Source of the DNA: Thermoplasmata archaeon
GTDB lineage: Archaea > Thermoplasmatota > Thermoplasmata > Lutacidiplasmatales > UBA184
DNA: 44,796 bases
Assembly: GCA_030041075.1 (NCBI GenBank)
Contig: JASHOP010000022.1
Span: 1 to 44,796, forward strand
Reading direction: 5' to 3'
In this document: positions 22,869 through 32,264 of the stretch, in pieces
Layout: every line of letters begins with the position of its first letter
Position numbering within the stretch: the first letter of the stretch is position 1
Program-made: the position numbers and the translations under genes
Notes under the pieces: model-generated
Database searches by the model: none
Told to the model about the DNA's origin: nothing
Seen by the model: the letters and a program-made list of their open reading frames with translations, nothing else

Positions 22869-22937
22869 GATGCGTCCCACCCCGACGACGTCCCGAAGCG
22901 CGCGAGCACCCCGGTCGGGGGCGTCGTGTCGCGAGCC

Positions 22938-24617
22938 TCATGCCACGCCCTCCGGCCAACCGGAGGCGTCGGTCGCGATGCGGAGCGCCCGCGGCGCGCG
23001 CGGCAGCCCGGGCATCGTCTGGATGTCGCCGAGCAACGCGACCAGGTATCCGGCCCCGGCCGCCCGGACGAACCGGCGCACCCGTACCCGAAAGCCCCGG
23101 GGCCGTCCGAGCCTCTTCGGGTCGTCGCTGAGCGAGAGCGGGGTCTTCGCGAGGCAGACGGGCACGAGGTCGGCCTCCGGAAGCTCGCCCGACGTGAGCT
23201 GCTCCTCCGCCGTCGGATCGAGGTCGACCCCGTCGCCTCCGTACAGCTGCCGGACGACCGTCTCGAGCTTGGTGCGGAGCGGCTGGCGAGGGCGGTAGAT
23301 CGGCCGGGCGATCCGGCCCTCGCCCAGGGCTGCGACGACCGCCCGCGCCAGCTCGAGGCTCCCGGCGGAGCCTCGCGCGAACCCGGCCGACTCCTCGAGG
23401 CGGACGGACGCCTCCGCGAGACGGGATCGCACGGACGCGAGCTCCGGCGCCCTGTCGTCCGGGAACCGGTTCAGGGCGACGACCGGCGCGAGGCCGAACG
23501 CACGGAGGTTGGCGACGTGCTGGTCGAGGTTCTCGAGCCCCGGGGCGAGGTCGCGCGGGTCGGCCGTTCCCGCCGCGTGCGCGCGGAGCCCGGGGAGGCT
23601 CGCCACGAGGACCGCGGCGGACGGCTCGAGGTCCCCCGGCGGCGCGAACAGATCGACGAACTTCTCCGCCCCCAAGTCGGTGGCGAACCCGGCCTCCACC
23701 ACGACGACGTCCGCGAGCCGGCGCGCGATCTCGATCGACGCGACGGTCGTCGTGCCGTAGGAGAGGTTCCCGAACGGTCCGCCGTGCACGAGCACGGGGG
23801 TCCCCTCGGGGGTCTGCAGGAGGTTCGGCCGAACGGCGTGGCGGAGGAGGGCGGCCATCGCCCCGCCGGCTCCGAGGTCGCCCGCGGTCACGAACGTGCC
23901 CGCCCGGTCGCGCCCCACCTCGATGCGATCGAGGCGCTCGCGCAGCTCCGAGGGGCTCCGTACCAGCCCGAGGATCGCGGTGACCTCGGAGGCGGGCGTG
24001 ATGAGGAACGAGCTCCGGCGGGCCGGGCCGTTGCCGGGACCCTGCCCGATCTCGATCTGGCGGAGCGCGCGATCCTCGAGGTCGAGGGCGCGGGGCCAGT
24101 CGATCGACTCGGTGTCGAGGCCGAGCGGGTTACCGTGGTGCAGGTGATTGTCCACCAGCGAAGCGAGGAGGTTGTGCGCGTTCGTGACGGCGTCGAGATC
24201 CCCCGTGAGCCCGAGGTTCACCTCGGACGACGGCTCGACCGTCGCGCGACCTCCGCCGGCCCCGCCGCCCTTGATGCCGAACACCGGCCCGAGCGACGGC
24301 TGGCGAAGGCACGCGATCGCGCGCCGGCCCAGCCGATGCAACGCTGAGGCGAGCGATAGGGTGGTGACCGTCTTCCCCACGCCACCGCCCGTCGGGGTCA
24401 TCCCGGTGACGAGCACGATCTTCCCGAGCGCGCGCGACCCGTTCGCCGGTACCCGCCCCGCGTCGATCTTCGCGATCCAGCGTCCGTACGGTGACCAGGC
24501 GTCGGCGGGGAGGCCAAGGTCGCGGGCGATCCCCTCGATCGGCCGGAGTCCCCCGCGCCCGGCGTCTTCCTCTCCCGTTCGGGCTCGCCGCCCGACGGTC
24601 TCGGCCCGGTGGGACAT
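22938..24617 (-). CDS. fhs: Formate-tetrahydrofolate ligase
   Basis: 559 residues, the usual size. The P-loop region is TPTGGGVGKTVTT (family usually TPTPxGEGKTTT), followed by QPSLGPVFGIKGGGAGGG, the substrate loop EVNLGLTGDLDAVTNAHNLL, DNHLHHGN and VHGGPFGN. It makes 10-formyl-tetrahydrofolate from formate, ATP and tetrahydrofolate for one-carbon metabolism. A TATA-like ATAAG at about 24650 predicts transcription near 24622, so ATG 24617 is chosen over the ATG at 24632, which would lie before it. Divergent from the coiled-coil gene. No metF or folD is in the window. Confidence 0.93.
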   Translation of the reverse strand: MSHRAETVGRRARTGEEDAGRGGLRPIEGIARDLGLPADAWSPYGRWIAKIDAGRVPANGSRALGKIVLVTGMTPTGGGVGKTVTTLSLASALHRLGRRAIACLRQPSLGPVFGIKGGGAGGGRATVEPSSEVNLGLTGDLDAVTNAHNLLASLVDNHLHHGNPLGLDTESIDWPRALDLEDRALRQIEIGQGPGNGPARRSSFLITPASEVTAILGLVRSPSELRERLDRIEVGRDRAGTFVTAGDLGAGGAMAALLRHAVRPNLLQTPEGTPVLVHGGPFGNLSYGTTTVASIEIARRLADVVVVEAGFATDLGAEKFVDLFAPPGDLEPSAAVLVASLPGLRAHAAGTADPRDLAPGLENLDQHVANLRAFGLAPVVALNRFPDDRAPELASVRSRLAEASVRLEESAGFARGSAGSLELARAVVAALGEGRIARPIYRPRQPLRTKLETVVRQLYGGDGVDLDPTAEEQLTSGELPEADLVPVCLAKTPLSLSDDPKRLGRPRGFRVRVRRFVRAAGAGYLVALLGDIQTMPGLPRAPRALRIATDASGWPEGVA

Positions 24618-24644
24618 GGTCCTCGATCGCATCCGGGCCGTTCG

Positions 24645-24654
24645 GGCATAAGCC
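24645..24654 (-). promoter_or_regulatory. TATA-like box of fhs
   Basis: GGCTTATGCC on the minus strand, centred about 33 nt upstream of ATG 24617; it decides the fhs start. Confidence 0.5.
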
Positions 24655-24680
24655 GGCTGTCATCTCGGGTTGACCCCGCC

Positions 24681-24687
24681 GTTATCC
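24681..24687 (+). promoter_or_regulatory. TATA-like box of the coiled-coil gene
   Basis: GTTATCC, centred 27 nt before ATG 24711, back-to-back with the fhs promoter. Confidence 0.45.
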
Positions 24688-24710
24688 CTGAGGCCCGCGC
24701 TCTCGCAACC

Positions 24711-25502
24711 ATGTCCGGTCCCGCCGAGAGCCCGCTACCACGGTCCTGCCCGACCTCCCCCGCGGAGGAGCCGACCGGAGAACGCGCCCGACGGGCTCGG
24801 GCGACCCTCCGTAGGATCCTCCACCGCCCCCGGGCCCGCCCCGCCGCGCGAGAGCCCACGGCCGAGGAGCAGGAAGCTCGGGCGGCGACGACCGAGGCGC
24901 TCGGCGAGCTCCGCGAGGAGCTCGCGTTCGAGCGCCAGGAGGTGCTGGAACCGCTGCTCCATCGTCTCCAGGAGTTCGCCGAGCGTCTGGCGCACGAGGA
25001 GGAGATCCCCCCGCCCGCGTTCGAGGAGGGGCTCGATCTCTGGCAGGCGTACGTCGAGCGGCTGCATGACGCGCACATTCGTGCGATGGCGTCGGTCGGG
25101 GCCCGGAAGGGCGCCTCCGAGGGCGACGACTTGACCCTCGCCGAGCTCGAGCACGATCCGCCCCGGGCCCAGGCCCGGATCGGCGAGATCCGGGCGATGC
25201 TCGCCGGTTACGCGGAGGGATACCGGGTCTTCGGCGGCCTCATGAGCCCCGCGATCCGGGGCAACACCCTCTCGGAGCTCGCGTGGGAGAAGCTCGAGGA
25301 GGAGTTCCTGGGGATCCGAAACCCGCCGCCGCTCTCGGCCGCGGCTCGGGACCGGCTGCTCGGTTCGCTCGCGGCGACCCGTCGGACCGCGGAGGAGCTG
25401 CGGCGCCGGATCCAGGCGTTCCTCGAGCGCACGGCCCAGTTCGGAGCCGCCGGGCCCGTCACCGCGAGCGCGCCGGCGGCCGCGGCCCGCGCGTCGGCGT
25501 AG
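24711..25502 (+). CDS. Helical protein of unknown function
   Basis: 263 residues with no recognised family. A proline-rich start (1-50) is followed by long charged helices; the segment about 55-105 (EEQEARAATTEALGELREEL onward) and that around 210-245 have heptad-like patterns. A tyrosine/glycine stretch (MLAGYAEGYRVFGG) interrupts at about 165. It may be a structural or scaffold protein. No signal peptide, membrane span or catalytic motif is seen. It has its own TATA box, divergent from fhs, and stands 196 nt before the aminotransferase gene. Confidence 0.6.
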   Translation: MSGPAESPLPRSCPTSPAEEPTGERARRARATLRRILHRPRARPAAREPTAEEQEARAATTEALGELREELAFERQEVLEPLLHRLQEFAERLAHEEEIPPPAFEEGLDLWQAYVERLHDAHIRAMASVGARKGASEGDDLTLAELEHDPPRAQARIGEIRAMLAGYAEGYRVFGGLMSPAIRGNTLSELAWEKLEEEFLGIRNPPPLSAAARDRLLGSLAATRRTAEELRRRIQAFLERTAQFGAAGPVTASAPAAAARASA

Positions 25503-25666
25503 CCGCTCGGGCTGCCCCGCGCCCGCCGTCCCCCCTCATCCCGCGCCCAGCGACGCTGGCGTGCGCCAGCCCCCGGGATCGAACGAAGCGTCTCGCACGG
25601 GGGGAAGGGCCGGAGAGCCCGCGGCGGTGCCCGGCGGCAGACCGGGTCAAGCTCGGTTGACCCCGA

Positions 25667-25675
25667 GCTTAACTG
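25667..25675 (+). promoter_or_regulatory. TATA-like box of ilvE
   Basis: GCTTAACTG, centred 28 nt before ATG 25699; leaderless transcript predicted. Confidence 0.5.
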
Positions 25676-25698
25676 CGGGGCGACCGATCCTGGCCGCG

Positions 25699-26622
25699 AT
25701 GGCGCCGATCTCTCCGACGTCCCGGATCTGGATGGACGGACAGCTCGTCCCGTGGCCCGACGCCCGCATCCACGTCCTCACCCATGGGCTCCACTACGGG
25801 CTCGCGATCTTCGAGGGGATTCGCTGCCACCGGACCGCCCGGGGGACCGCGGTGTTCCGGCTCGCCGAGCATCTCGAGCGGTTCCTCGACAGCGCGAAGA
25901 TCTACGCGCTGCCCCTCCCGTACTCGGGGAAGGAGCTCGAGAAGGCGGTCGTCGAGCTCGTCCGGGCGAACGGCGCGCCCGAGGCGTATATCCGACCGAT
26001 CGCGTTCACGGGCTACGGGGAGATGGGACTCGACCCGACGGGGAGCCGCATCCAGGTGGCGATCGGGATGTGGCCGTGGGGAGCGTACCTGGGCGAGGAA
26101 GGAATGGCGCACGGCGTGCGGGCGACCGTCTCGAGTTGGACCCGGATCGATTCCCGGTCGCTCCCTCCGCAGGCGAAGTGCGCCGCGAACTACGCGAACG
26201 GCATCCTGGCCAAGCTGGAGGCGAGGGCGGCCGGCTACGACGAGGCCCTGCTCCTCAACACGGCGGGACTGGTCTCCGAGGGACCCGGGGAGAACGTCTT
26301 CCGCGTGCGCAACGGCGTCCTGAGCACGCCTCCGGCGAGCTCCGGGATCCTCCGGGGGGTCACGCGCGACACGGTCGTCCGGCTCGCCCGCGAGGACGGG
26401 ATCCCGTTCCAGGGTACGGGGTTCACGCGCGAAGAGCTGTTCACGGCGGACGAGCTGTTCTTCACGGGCACCGCGGCCGGCGTCACGCCGATCCGGGAGG
26501 TCGACGGGCGCGCGATCGGCACGGGAACCTATCCGATCGCGCGGCGACTCCAGGGACTCTACGACGACGCGGTGCGGGGCCGCCTGCCGCAGCACCGGTC
26601 GTGGCTGACGGAAGTGGCATGA
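25699..26622 (+). CDS. ilvE: Branched-chain-amino-acid aminotransferase
   Basis: 307 residues, a fold type IV PLP enzyme. ARIHVLTHGLHYGLAIFEGIR (22-42) is the entry motif; the PLP lysine is K160 in AKCAANYANG; SEGPGENVF (near 194) and FFTGTAAGVTPI follow. It transfers the amino group between glutamate and leucine, isoleucine or valine in amino-acid synthesis and breakdown. A TATA-like box gives a leaderless ATG at 25699. It precedes the hydrogenase operon by 50 nt and may be read through into it; the two have no obvious functional link except that 2-oxoacids made here are KorDABC-type substrates. Confidence 0.92.
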   Translation: MAPISPTSRIWMDGQLVPWPDARIHVLTHGLHYGLAIFEGIRCHRTARGTAVFRLAEHLERFLDSAKIYALPLPYSGKELEKAVVELVRANGAPEAYIRPIAFTGYGEMGLDPTGSRIQVAIGMWPWGAYLGEEGMAHGVRATVSSWTRIDSRSLPPQAKCAANYANGILAKLEARAAGYDEALLLNTAGLVSEGPGENVFRVRNGVLSTPPASSGILRGVTRDTVVRLAREDGIPFQGTGFTREELFTADELFFTGTAAGVTPIREVDGRAIGTGTYPIARRLQGLYDDAVRGRLPQHRSWLTEVA

Positions 26623-26672
26623 CCCGGCCGCGGAACCGTCCCCGGACCGACGCGGCGGCTCGCTGAGGCATC

Positions 26673-27827
26673 ATGCCCGACGTCGGGAGCCGGTGGATCC
26701 TCGCCCGCGCCGAGTTCCCGTCGCTCCTCGGGGCCCTCGCTCGGGCCGGCTACCGCGTCGTCGGACCCACCGTGCGCGACGGGGCGATCGTCTACGGGTC
26801 GATACGGTCGGTCGCGGACCTCCCCGAAGGATGGTCGGATCGCCAGGAGCCGGGCACCTATCGTCTCGAGCGGCGAGAGGACCGGGCCCTGTTCGGCTTC
26901 AACGTCGGGCCGCACAGCTGGAAGAAGTACCAGTTCCCGCCCCGCGAGCAGCTGTTCACGCTCCACCGCGACGGCTCCTCGACGTTCGAGGTCGCCCCCC
27001 CGCCCGGGGACGAACCGCCCACGGCGTACCTCGGGGTGAGGGCGTGCGAGATCGCGGCGCTTCGCATCCAGGACCGGGTCTTCGTCGGCGGCGCGGCGAT
27101 CGACGCGGGGTACGCTCGCCGCAAGAGCCGCCGTCTCGTCGTCGCCGTCCAGTGCGGGCAGGCGGGCGGGACCTGCTTCTGCGTTTCGATGGGGACGGGC
27201 CCTGCGGTCCGGGACGGGTTCGACCTCTCCCTCACGGAGCTGATCGACGCGGGACGCCACGAGTTCCTCGTCGAGGTCGGCTCACCGGAGGGCGCCCGGG
27301 TGCTCGAGGGCGTCCCGCTTCGGCCCGCCGACGCGTCGGACGTCCGCGCCGGGGAGGCCCGCGTGGCCCACGCGGCCAGCTCGATGGGCCGCACGATGGA
27401 GACCGAGGGGATCCACGACCTCCTGCTCGCGAACCTCGAGAGCCCGGCATGGGAGGACGTGGGGCGCCGATGCCTCGCCTGCACGAACTGCACGCTCGCC
27501 TGCCCCACGTGCTTCTGCCACTCGACCGAGGAGGTTCCCGATCTCTCCGCCGAGCACGTCGAGCGATGGCGGCGGTGGGACTCGTGCTTCAACCTCTCGT
27601 TCTCCGAGCTGCACGCCGGGAGCGTTCGGACGACCACCTCCGCGCGCTACCGCCAGTGGCTCACCCACAAGCTCGCGACGTGGTTCGACCAGTTCGGCAG
27701 CTCCGGGTGCGTCGGGTGCGGGCGCTGCATCACCTGGTGCCCGGTGGGGATCGACCTCACGGCGGAGGTGCGCGCGATCCGGTCGGCCGCGGCCCGGACC
27801 CGTTCGGGCTCGGGAGGCTCGCCGTGA
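26673..27827 (+). CDS. hyhB: NiFe hydrogenase (group 3b) beta subunit, iron-sulfur
   Basis: 384 residues. The first 230 resemble the sulfhydrogenase beta / anaerobic sulfite reductase A family, and two C-terminal 4Fe-4S motifs follow: CLACTNCTLACPTC (about 266-279) and CVGCGRCITWCP (near 350). It passes electrons between the hydrogenase small subunit and the flavin subunit HyhG. First of ten co-oriented genes; the stop overlaps the next start by 4 nt. With HyhG, S and L it makes a soluble NAD(P)-linked hydrogenase able to consume or produce H2; in archaea it may also reduce sulfur. Confidence 0.88.
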   Translation: MPDVGSRWILARAEFPSLLGALARAGYRVVGPTVRDGAIVYGSIRSVADLPEGWSDRQEPGTYRLERREDRALFGFNVGPHSWKKYQFPPREQLFTLHRDGSSTFEVAPPPGDEPPTAYLGVRACEIAALRIQDRVFVGGAAIDAGYARRKSRRLVVAVQCGQAGGTCFCVSMGTGPAVRDGFDLSLTELIDAGRHEFLVEVGSPEGARVLEGVPLRPADASDVRAGEARVAHAASSMGRTMETEGIHDLLLANLESPAWEDVGRRCLACTNCTLACPTCFCHSTEEVPDLSAEHVERWRRWDSCFNLSFSELHAGSVRTTTSARYRQWLTHKLATWFDQFGSSGCVGCGRCITWCPVGIDLTAEVRAIRSAAARTRSGSGGSP

Positions 27828-28294
27828 GCGCCCCCGTGCGTCCGATCACGGCGACGGAGCTCGGGGCCCACGAGTTCCTGAGCGGTCTCAGCGCCCGGTT
27901 CCTCCACGGGCTCGTCCCGGAGGCGGAGCGGCGCGAGCTCCCGGTCGGACACACGATCGCGCGGGCGGGCGATCCGGCCCGCGAGTTCTTCCTGATCGAG
28001 GTCGGCAAGGTCGCGCTCGAGATCGCCGCCCACGATCGCCCCCACCTCACCGTGCTCACGCTCGGCCCGGGGGAGGTGTTCGGGTGGTCGTGGCTGGTCG
28101 CGCCGCACCTGTGGCGCGTCGACGCGCGGGCGGTCAAGCCGACCCGGGTCCTCGTCGTGAGCGGGACCGCGCTGCGCCGGGCCCTCGACGCGCATCCGAC
28201 GGACGGCTACCGGTTCCTCCAGCGGCTGGTACCGATCCTCGCCCAGCGGCTCGACGCGACGCAGTTGCAGGTGTTCGATGTCTACCGCCCGTGA
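27824..28294 (+). CDS. Cyclic-nucleotide-binding-domain protein in the hydrogenase operon
   Basis: 156 residues from GTG 27824. Residues about 15-140 form one cNMP-binding beta-roll: GHTIARAGDPAREFFLIEVGKVALEI, then LTLGPGEVFGWSWLVAPHLWRVDARAV, which stands where the phosphate-binding cassette (GE-x-n-R-x-A) is found in CRP-type domains. No DNA-binding helix-turn-helix follows, so it is not a CRP regulator; it more probably docks on the hydrogenase. It lies between hyhB (4-nt overlap) and hyhG (17-nt overlap), so it is made in step with the enzyme subunits. Whether it binds cAMP or cGMP, or is degenerate, cannot be told. A class III cyclase is encoded 9 kb away. Confidence 0.82.
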   Translation: MSAPVRPITATELGAHEFLSGLSARFLHGLVPEAERRELPVGHTIARAGDPAREFFLIEVGKVALEIAAHDRPHLTVLTLGPGEVFGWSWLVAPHLWRVDARAVKPTRVLVVSGTALRRALDAHPTDGYRFLQRLVPILAQRLDATQLQVFDVYRP

Positions 28295-29153
28295 GCCCGA
28301 GGGACCGGTGGCGCCGTCGCCCGGCCACGGCTCGCCTCTCGAGCCCGCGCCGTTCACCGTGCGGGCCCGGGCCCAGGATACCCGGGACACCGTGACCCTG
28401 GCCCTCGCGCCGACCGGCGGGACCGGGGTTCGCCCGTTCCAGCCCGGCCAGTTCAACATGCTCTCGGTGCCGGGGCGGGGGGAGGTGGCGATCTCGATCA
28501 GCGGGGATCCCGGCCGCGCCGGGGAGTGGGTCCACACGGTCCGCTCCCTCGGACTCGCGACGCAGGCGCTCGCCGGCTCCGCGGTCGGCTCCCTCGTCGC
28601 CGTCCGCGGACCGTACGGCCGGGGCTGGCCGGTCGAGAGCGCCGGGGGCAAGGACGTCGTGATCGTCGCCGGCGGGGTGGGCCTGGCGCCGGTCCGCCCG
28701 TTGGTACTGGAGCTGCTGCGGCACCGGGACCGGATCGGCCGTCTCGAGGTGACCTACGGCGCCCGGACCCCCGAGGACCTGCTCTACGCCTCGGAGCTCG
28801 CCGAGTGGCGACGACGGACCGACGCGCGGTTCCAGGTGACCGTCGACGCGGCAGGTCGGGACTGGTACGGGGACGTCGGCGTCGTGACCCAGCGCATCCC
28901 CGACACGCGGTTCGACGGCCGGAACGCGATCGCCTACCTGTGCGGTCCGGAGATCATGATGCGCCTCACCGCCGAGGCGCTGGAGGCCCGCGGGCTCCCG
29001 CGCGAAGCGATCTGGGTGTCGCTCGAGCGCACGATGCAGTGCGGGGTCGGCCTGTGCGGGCACTGCCAGCTCGGTCCGTACCTGCTCTGCCGGGACGGGC
29101 CGGTGCTCCCGTACGGTGACCTCGCCCCGCTCCTCCGCATCCGGGGGCTGTAG
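28278..29153 (+). CDS. hyhG: NiFe hydrogenase (group 3b) gamma subunit, FAD/NAD(P)-binding
   Basis: 291 residues of the ferredoxin reductase type. The flavin site is [13 protein letters not shown] with VAISISGD, the NAD(P) site is [18 protein letters not shown], and a 2Fe-2S site is formed by the cysteines of [19 protein letters not shown] near the C-terminus. It exchanges electrons between NAD(P)H and the iron-sulfur chain of HyhB. Its start overlaps the cNMP-binding protein gene by 17 nt, and hyhS begins 1 nt after its stop. Some homologues serve as sulfide dehydrogenase or dihydroorotate dehydrogenase electron-transfer subunits, but the operon settles the role. Confidence 0.9.
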   Translation: MSTAREPEGPVAPSPGHGSPLEPAPFTVRARAQDTRDTVTLALAPTGGTGVRPFQPGQFNMLSVPGRGEVAISISGDPGRAGEWVHTVRSLGLATQALAGSAVGSLVAVRGPYGRGWPVESAGGKDVVIVAGGVGLAPVRPLVLELLRHRDRIGRLEVTYGARTPEDLLYASELAEWRRRTDARFQVTVDAAGRDWYGDVGVVTQRIPDTRFDGRNAIAYLCGPEIMMRLTAEALEARGLPREAIWVSLERTMQCGVGLCGHCQLGPYLLCRDGPVLPYGDLAPLLRIRGL

Positions 29154-29154
29154 C

Positions 29155-29937
29155 ATGGCCGCCCGACCCCGGCTCGCCGTCTGGAAGTTCGCGTCGTGCG
29201 ACGGATGCCAGCTCTCGCTCCTCGACTGCGAGGACGCGCTCCTGAGCGTCGCGGGGGAGGTCGAGATCGCGAACTTCGTCGAGGCGTCCAGCGCCGTCTC
29301 TCCCGGCCCCTACGACCTGTCGCTCGTCGAGGGCTCCGTGACGACCCCCGACGATGCGCGCCGGATCCAGGAGGTCCGGGCCCAGTCCCGCTACCTCGTC
29401 ACGATCGGCGCCTGCGCCACCGCGGGCGGGATCCAGGCGCTGCGGAACTTTGGGGACGTCGAGGAGTTCCGCCGTACGGTCTACGCCCGCCCGGAGTACA
29501 TCGCGACGCTCGCCACCTCGACGGCGATCCGCGAGCACGTGCCCGTCGACTTCGAGCTCCGGGGATGCCCGATCAACAAGGCCCAGCTGCTCGAGGTCGT
29601 CGCGGCGTTCCTCCATCGACGCCGCCCGACCGTCCCGACCGGGAGCGTCTGCGCGGAGTGCAAGCGGCGGGGCGTCGTATGCGTCGTCGTGGCGCAGGGG
29701 ACGCCGTGCCTCGGGCCCGTGACCCAGGCCGGGTGCGGCGCGATCTGCCCCGCGTACCGCCGGGGGTGCTACGGGTGCTTCGGGCCGCACGACTCGCCGA
29801 ACCTGCCCGCCTGGACCCGCCGTCTCGGCGAGCTCGGCCTCGCGCCGGAGGCGATCGTGCGGGTGTACCGCACGTTCAACGCCGGCGCCCCGGCGTTCCG
29901 CGCGGCGGGCGACGCCGCTGCCCGCGAGGGGGCATGA
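29155..29937 (+). CDS. hyhS: NiFe hydrogenase (group 3b) small subunit
   Basis: 260 residues. The proximal cluster is bound by the early CDGC pair (C15, C18) with GACATAGG and RGCP further on; the C-terminal half adds CAEC, GVVC and the cluster-rich stretch [17 protein letters not shown]. These carry electrons from the NiFe site toward HyhB. No twin-arginine signal is present, so the enzyme is cytoplasmic. Its stop overlaps the large-subunit start by 4 nt. Confidence 0.92.
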   Translation: MAARPRLAVWKFASCDGCQLSLLDCEDALLSVAGEVEIANFVEASSAVSPGPYDLSLVEGSVTTPDDARRIQEVRAQSRYLVTIGACATAGGIQALRNFGDVEEFRRTVYARPEYIATLATSTAIREHVPVDFELRGCPINKAQLLEVVAAFLHRRRPTVPTGSVCAECKRRGVVCVVVAQGTPCLGPVTQAGCGAICPAYRRGCYGCFGPHDSPNLPAWTRRLGELGLAPEAIVRVYRTFNAGAPAFRAAGDAAAREGA

Positions 29938-31229
29938 CCGACCGGACGATCGCGGTCGACTACCTCGCCCGGGTCGAGGGCGAGGGATCGCTCCGGCTGC
30001 GCCTCGAGGGGGGGAAGGCGACGGAGGTCGAGCTGCGCATCTTCGAGCCGCCCCGGTTCTTCGAGGCCCTGCTCCGGGGGAGGTCGTACCTCGAGGCTCC
30101 CGACATCACCGCGCGGATCTGTGGGATCTGCCCGGTCGCCTACCAGATGAGCGCCTGCCACGCGATCGAGCGGGCGCTCGGCCTCCGCGTCGACGGCGCC
30201 CTCCGCGACCTCCGACGCCTCCTGTACTGCGGCGAGTGGATCGAGAGCCACGCCCTCCACATCTACCTCCTCCACGCGCCCGATTTCCTCGGCTACCCGG
30301 ACGCGATCCGGATGGCGAAGGACCATCGGGCGGCGGTCGAGACCGGCCTCGCGCTCAAGCGGGCCGGGAACGCGATCCTCGAGTTCCTAGGGGGGCGCGA
30401 GATCCACCCCGTCAACGTCCGCGTCGGCGGGTTCTACCGCGTCCCCGCCCGCGACGAGCTCGAGACGCTCCTCCCCACGCTCGAACCCGCCCTCGCGGCG
30501 GCGGAGAGCACCGTCCGCTTCGCCGCGGGACTCCCGTTCCCGGACGTCGAGGAGCCGTACGAGTTCGTGGCCCTGCGGCACCCCGACGAGTACCCGATGA
30601 ACGAGGGGGAGCTCGCGTCGAGCCGGGGGCTCGCCCTGCCCCAGGAGAGGTTCGAGGAGGCGTTCGAAGAGGTCCAGGTGCCGTACTCGCACGCCCTCCA
30701 GGCGCGGCGGCGCGGGGGCGGGACGTACCTGGTCGGACCCCTGGCCCGGTACGCGCTCAACCGGGGGCGGCTCCCCCCGCGCACCCGGTCGGTCGTGGAG
30801 TCGATCGGCCTCGAGCCGGAGGTCCGCAACCCGTACCGGAGCATCATCGTGCGCGCGGTCGAGGTGATGCTCGCCTGCGAGGAGGCGATCCGGCTGATCC
30901 GGGGGTACTCGCCCCCGGCCCGCGCGTTCGTCGAGCCTCCCTCGCCGTTTCCCGGAGGGGTCGGCGCCGCGGTGACCGAGGCTCCCCGCGGGATCCTCTT
31001 CCACCGGTACGGGATCGGGGGCGACGGCCGGATCCTCGAGGCGCGCATCGTCCCGCCGACCTCCCAGAACCAGGCCCGCATCGAGGAGGATCTGCGCCAC
31101 CTCGTCGACGCGCGGCCCGATCGCTCGGACGCGGAGCTGACGGACGCCTGCGAGCGGGCGGTCCGCAACCACGATCCGTGCATCTCCTGCGCGACCCACT
31201 TCCTCCGGCTGGAGGTCGAACGTGCCTGA
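29934..31229 (+). CDS. hyhL: NiFe hydrogenase (group 3b) large subunit
   Basis: 431 residues from ATG 29934. Four nickel-binding cysteines are present: RICGIC (C63, C66) and DPCISCATH (C416, C419) with H422. Nine residues follow H422, the usual C-terminal peptide removed by the maturation protease, whose gene follows with an 8-nt overlap. Together with HyhS it interconverts H2, protons and electrons. Motif spacing and the companion genes place it in group 3b (bidirectional, NAD(P)-linked), cytoplasmic. Confidence 0.93.
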   Translation: MTDRTIAVDYLARVEGEGSLRLRLEGGKATEVELRIFEPPRFFEALLRGRSYLEAPDITARICGICPVAYQMSACHAIERALGLRVDGALRDLRRLLYCGEWIESHALHIYLLHAPDFLGYPDAIRMAKDHRAAVETGLALKRAGNAILEFLGGREIHPVNVRVGGFYRVPARDELETLLPTLEPALAAAESTVRFAAGLPFPDVEEPYEFVALRHPDEYPMNEGELASSRGLALPQERFEEAFEEVQVPYSHALQARRRGGGTYLVGPLARYALNRGRLPPRTRSVVESIGLEPEVRNPYRSIIVRAVEVMLACEEAIRLIRGYSPPARAFVEPPSPFPGGVGAAVTEAPRGILFHRYGIGGDGRILEARIVPPTSQNQARIEEDLRHLVDARPDRSDAELTDACERAVRNHDPCISCATHFLRLEVERA

Positions 31230-31731
31230 CGCGGCGGAGCGCCCCCGAGCCCTCGTGATCGGCCTCGGAGCCGACGCCCGGTCGGACGACGGGATCGGCC
31301 TCGACGTCGCCCGCGCCCTCCGGCGGGATCCCGCGCTCGGAGCGGAGGTCGTCGAGTGCCCCGCCGACCTGTCCCGGCTCCTCGACCTCTGGTCGGGCCG
31401 TCCCCTCGTCGTCCTGGTGGACGCGCTGCGCTCCGGCGCGCCGCCGGGCACGATCGTCCGATGGGAGGGCGAGGAGACCGCCCACCTCCCTTCGGGACTC
31501 TCGGTCTCCACCCACGGCCTCTCGCTTCCGGACATGCTCCATCTCGCCGGCTTCCTGGGACGCCTGCCGCCTCGGCTCGTCGTCTTCGGCATCGAGACCC
31601 GCGAGGTCGGGATCGGGATGGTCCGTTCCCCCGAGGTCCGGGAGGCCGTGCCCGAGGTTTGCCGGGCGATCGCCCGCGAGCTCGGGCGAGACGCCGCCCC
31701 CGTCCGTCCGGAGGAGGCGGCCGATGCATGA
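31222..31731 (+). CDS. Hydrogenase maturation endopeptidase
   Basis: 169 residues from GTG 31222, HyaD/HycI family. The start [22 protein letters not shown] holds the first conserved acidic residue of the nickel-sensing site (D in SDDGIG), [10 protein letters not shown] the second, and [11 protein letters not shown] the histidine. It checks nickel insertion in HyhL and removes the nine-residue tail after H422. It overlaps hyhL by 8 nt and the HypA-like gene by 8 nt. A specific symbol is withheld since the naming follows the partner hydrogenase. Confidence 0.88.
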   Translation: MPDAAERPRALVIGLGADARSDDGIGLDVARALRRDPALGAEVVECPADLSRLLDLWSGRPLVVLVDALRSGAPPGTIVRWEGEETAHLPSGLSVSTHGLSLPDMLHLAGFLGRLPPRLVVFGIETREVGIGMVRSPEVREAVPEVCRAIARELGRDAAPVRPEEAADA

Positions 31732-32020
31732 GGAGGCGCTGTTCCGGGACCTCCGGACGAAGATGATCGCGATCGCCGAAGTCGAGCGGGCGCCCCGCAT
31801 CGCCCGGGTCCGCCTCTGGGTGGGCGCGCTCGCGCACCTGAACGAGGTCCGTCTCCGCGACGCCTGGCCCGAGGTCGTCCGCGGGACTCCGGCGGAAGGC
31901 TCCCGGCTGGAGGTGGAGATGTCGGACGACCCGGAAGACCCCCGAGCGCAGGGGATCGTGCTCGCTTCCGTCGACGTCCCCCGCGAACGCTATCTCCTCG
32001 GCGACGGTGGAGGCGGCTAG
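31724..32020 (+). CDS. HypA-like protein lacking the zinc finger
   Basis: 98 residues. It begins [10 protein letters not shown], keeping the M-H-E nickel-binding start of HypA, and continues with the alpha/beta pattern RIARVRLWVGALAHLNEVRLRDAW, as in the first half of HypA. The second half should hold two CxxC pairs for structural zinc, but the protein contains no cysteine at all. HypA delivers nickel to the large subunit; this form might bind nickel through the N-terminus only, or act as an adaptor. Position between the protease gene and hypC fits a maturation role. Confidence 0.75.
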   Translation: MHEEALFRDLRTKMIAIAEVERAPRIARVRLWVGALAHLNEVRLRDAWPEVVRGTPAEGSRLEVEMSDDPEDPRAQGIVLASVDVPRERYLLGDGGGG

Positions 32021-32021
32021 G

Positions 32022-32264
32022 ATGTGCCTCGCGGTGCCGGGCCGAATCGCCCGGGTCGTCGTCGCGACCGACGGGAGCCGCTCGGCGGAGGTGGTGTTCC
32101 CGACGGCGCGCCGGACCGTGAGCCTCCTGTTCCTCCCCGAGGCCCGGGAGGGGGATCTGATCCTCGCCCAGGCGGGGTACGCGATGCGCCGCCTCTCGAC
32201 GGAGGAGGCGGCGGACGCGATCGCGGCGCTGACGGCCTCCGTCGCGGCCGAGGTCGCCCCGTGA
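32022..32264 (+). CDS. hypC: HypC-type hydrogenase maturation chaperone
   Basis: 80 residues starting MCLAVPGRIARVV, the HypC signature with the essential Cys2, followed by the small beta-barrel (GDLILAQAGYAMRRLSTEEA). HypC carries the Fe(CN)2CO unit with HypD and hands it to the large subunit. It follows the HypA-like gene by 1 nt and overlaps the next gene by 4 nt. hypB, hypD, hypE and hypF are not in the window and must lie elsewhere. Confidence 0.92.
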   Translation: MCLAVPGRIARVVVATDGSRSAEVVFPTARRTVSLLFLPEAREGDLILAQAGYAMRRLSTEEAADAIAALTASVAAEVAP

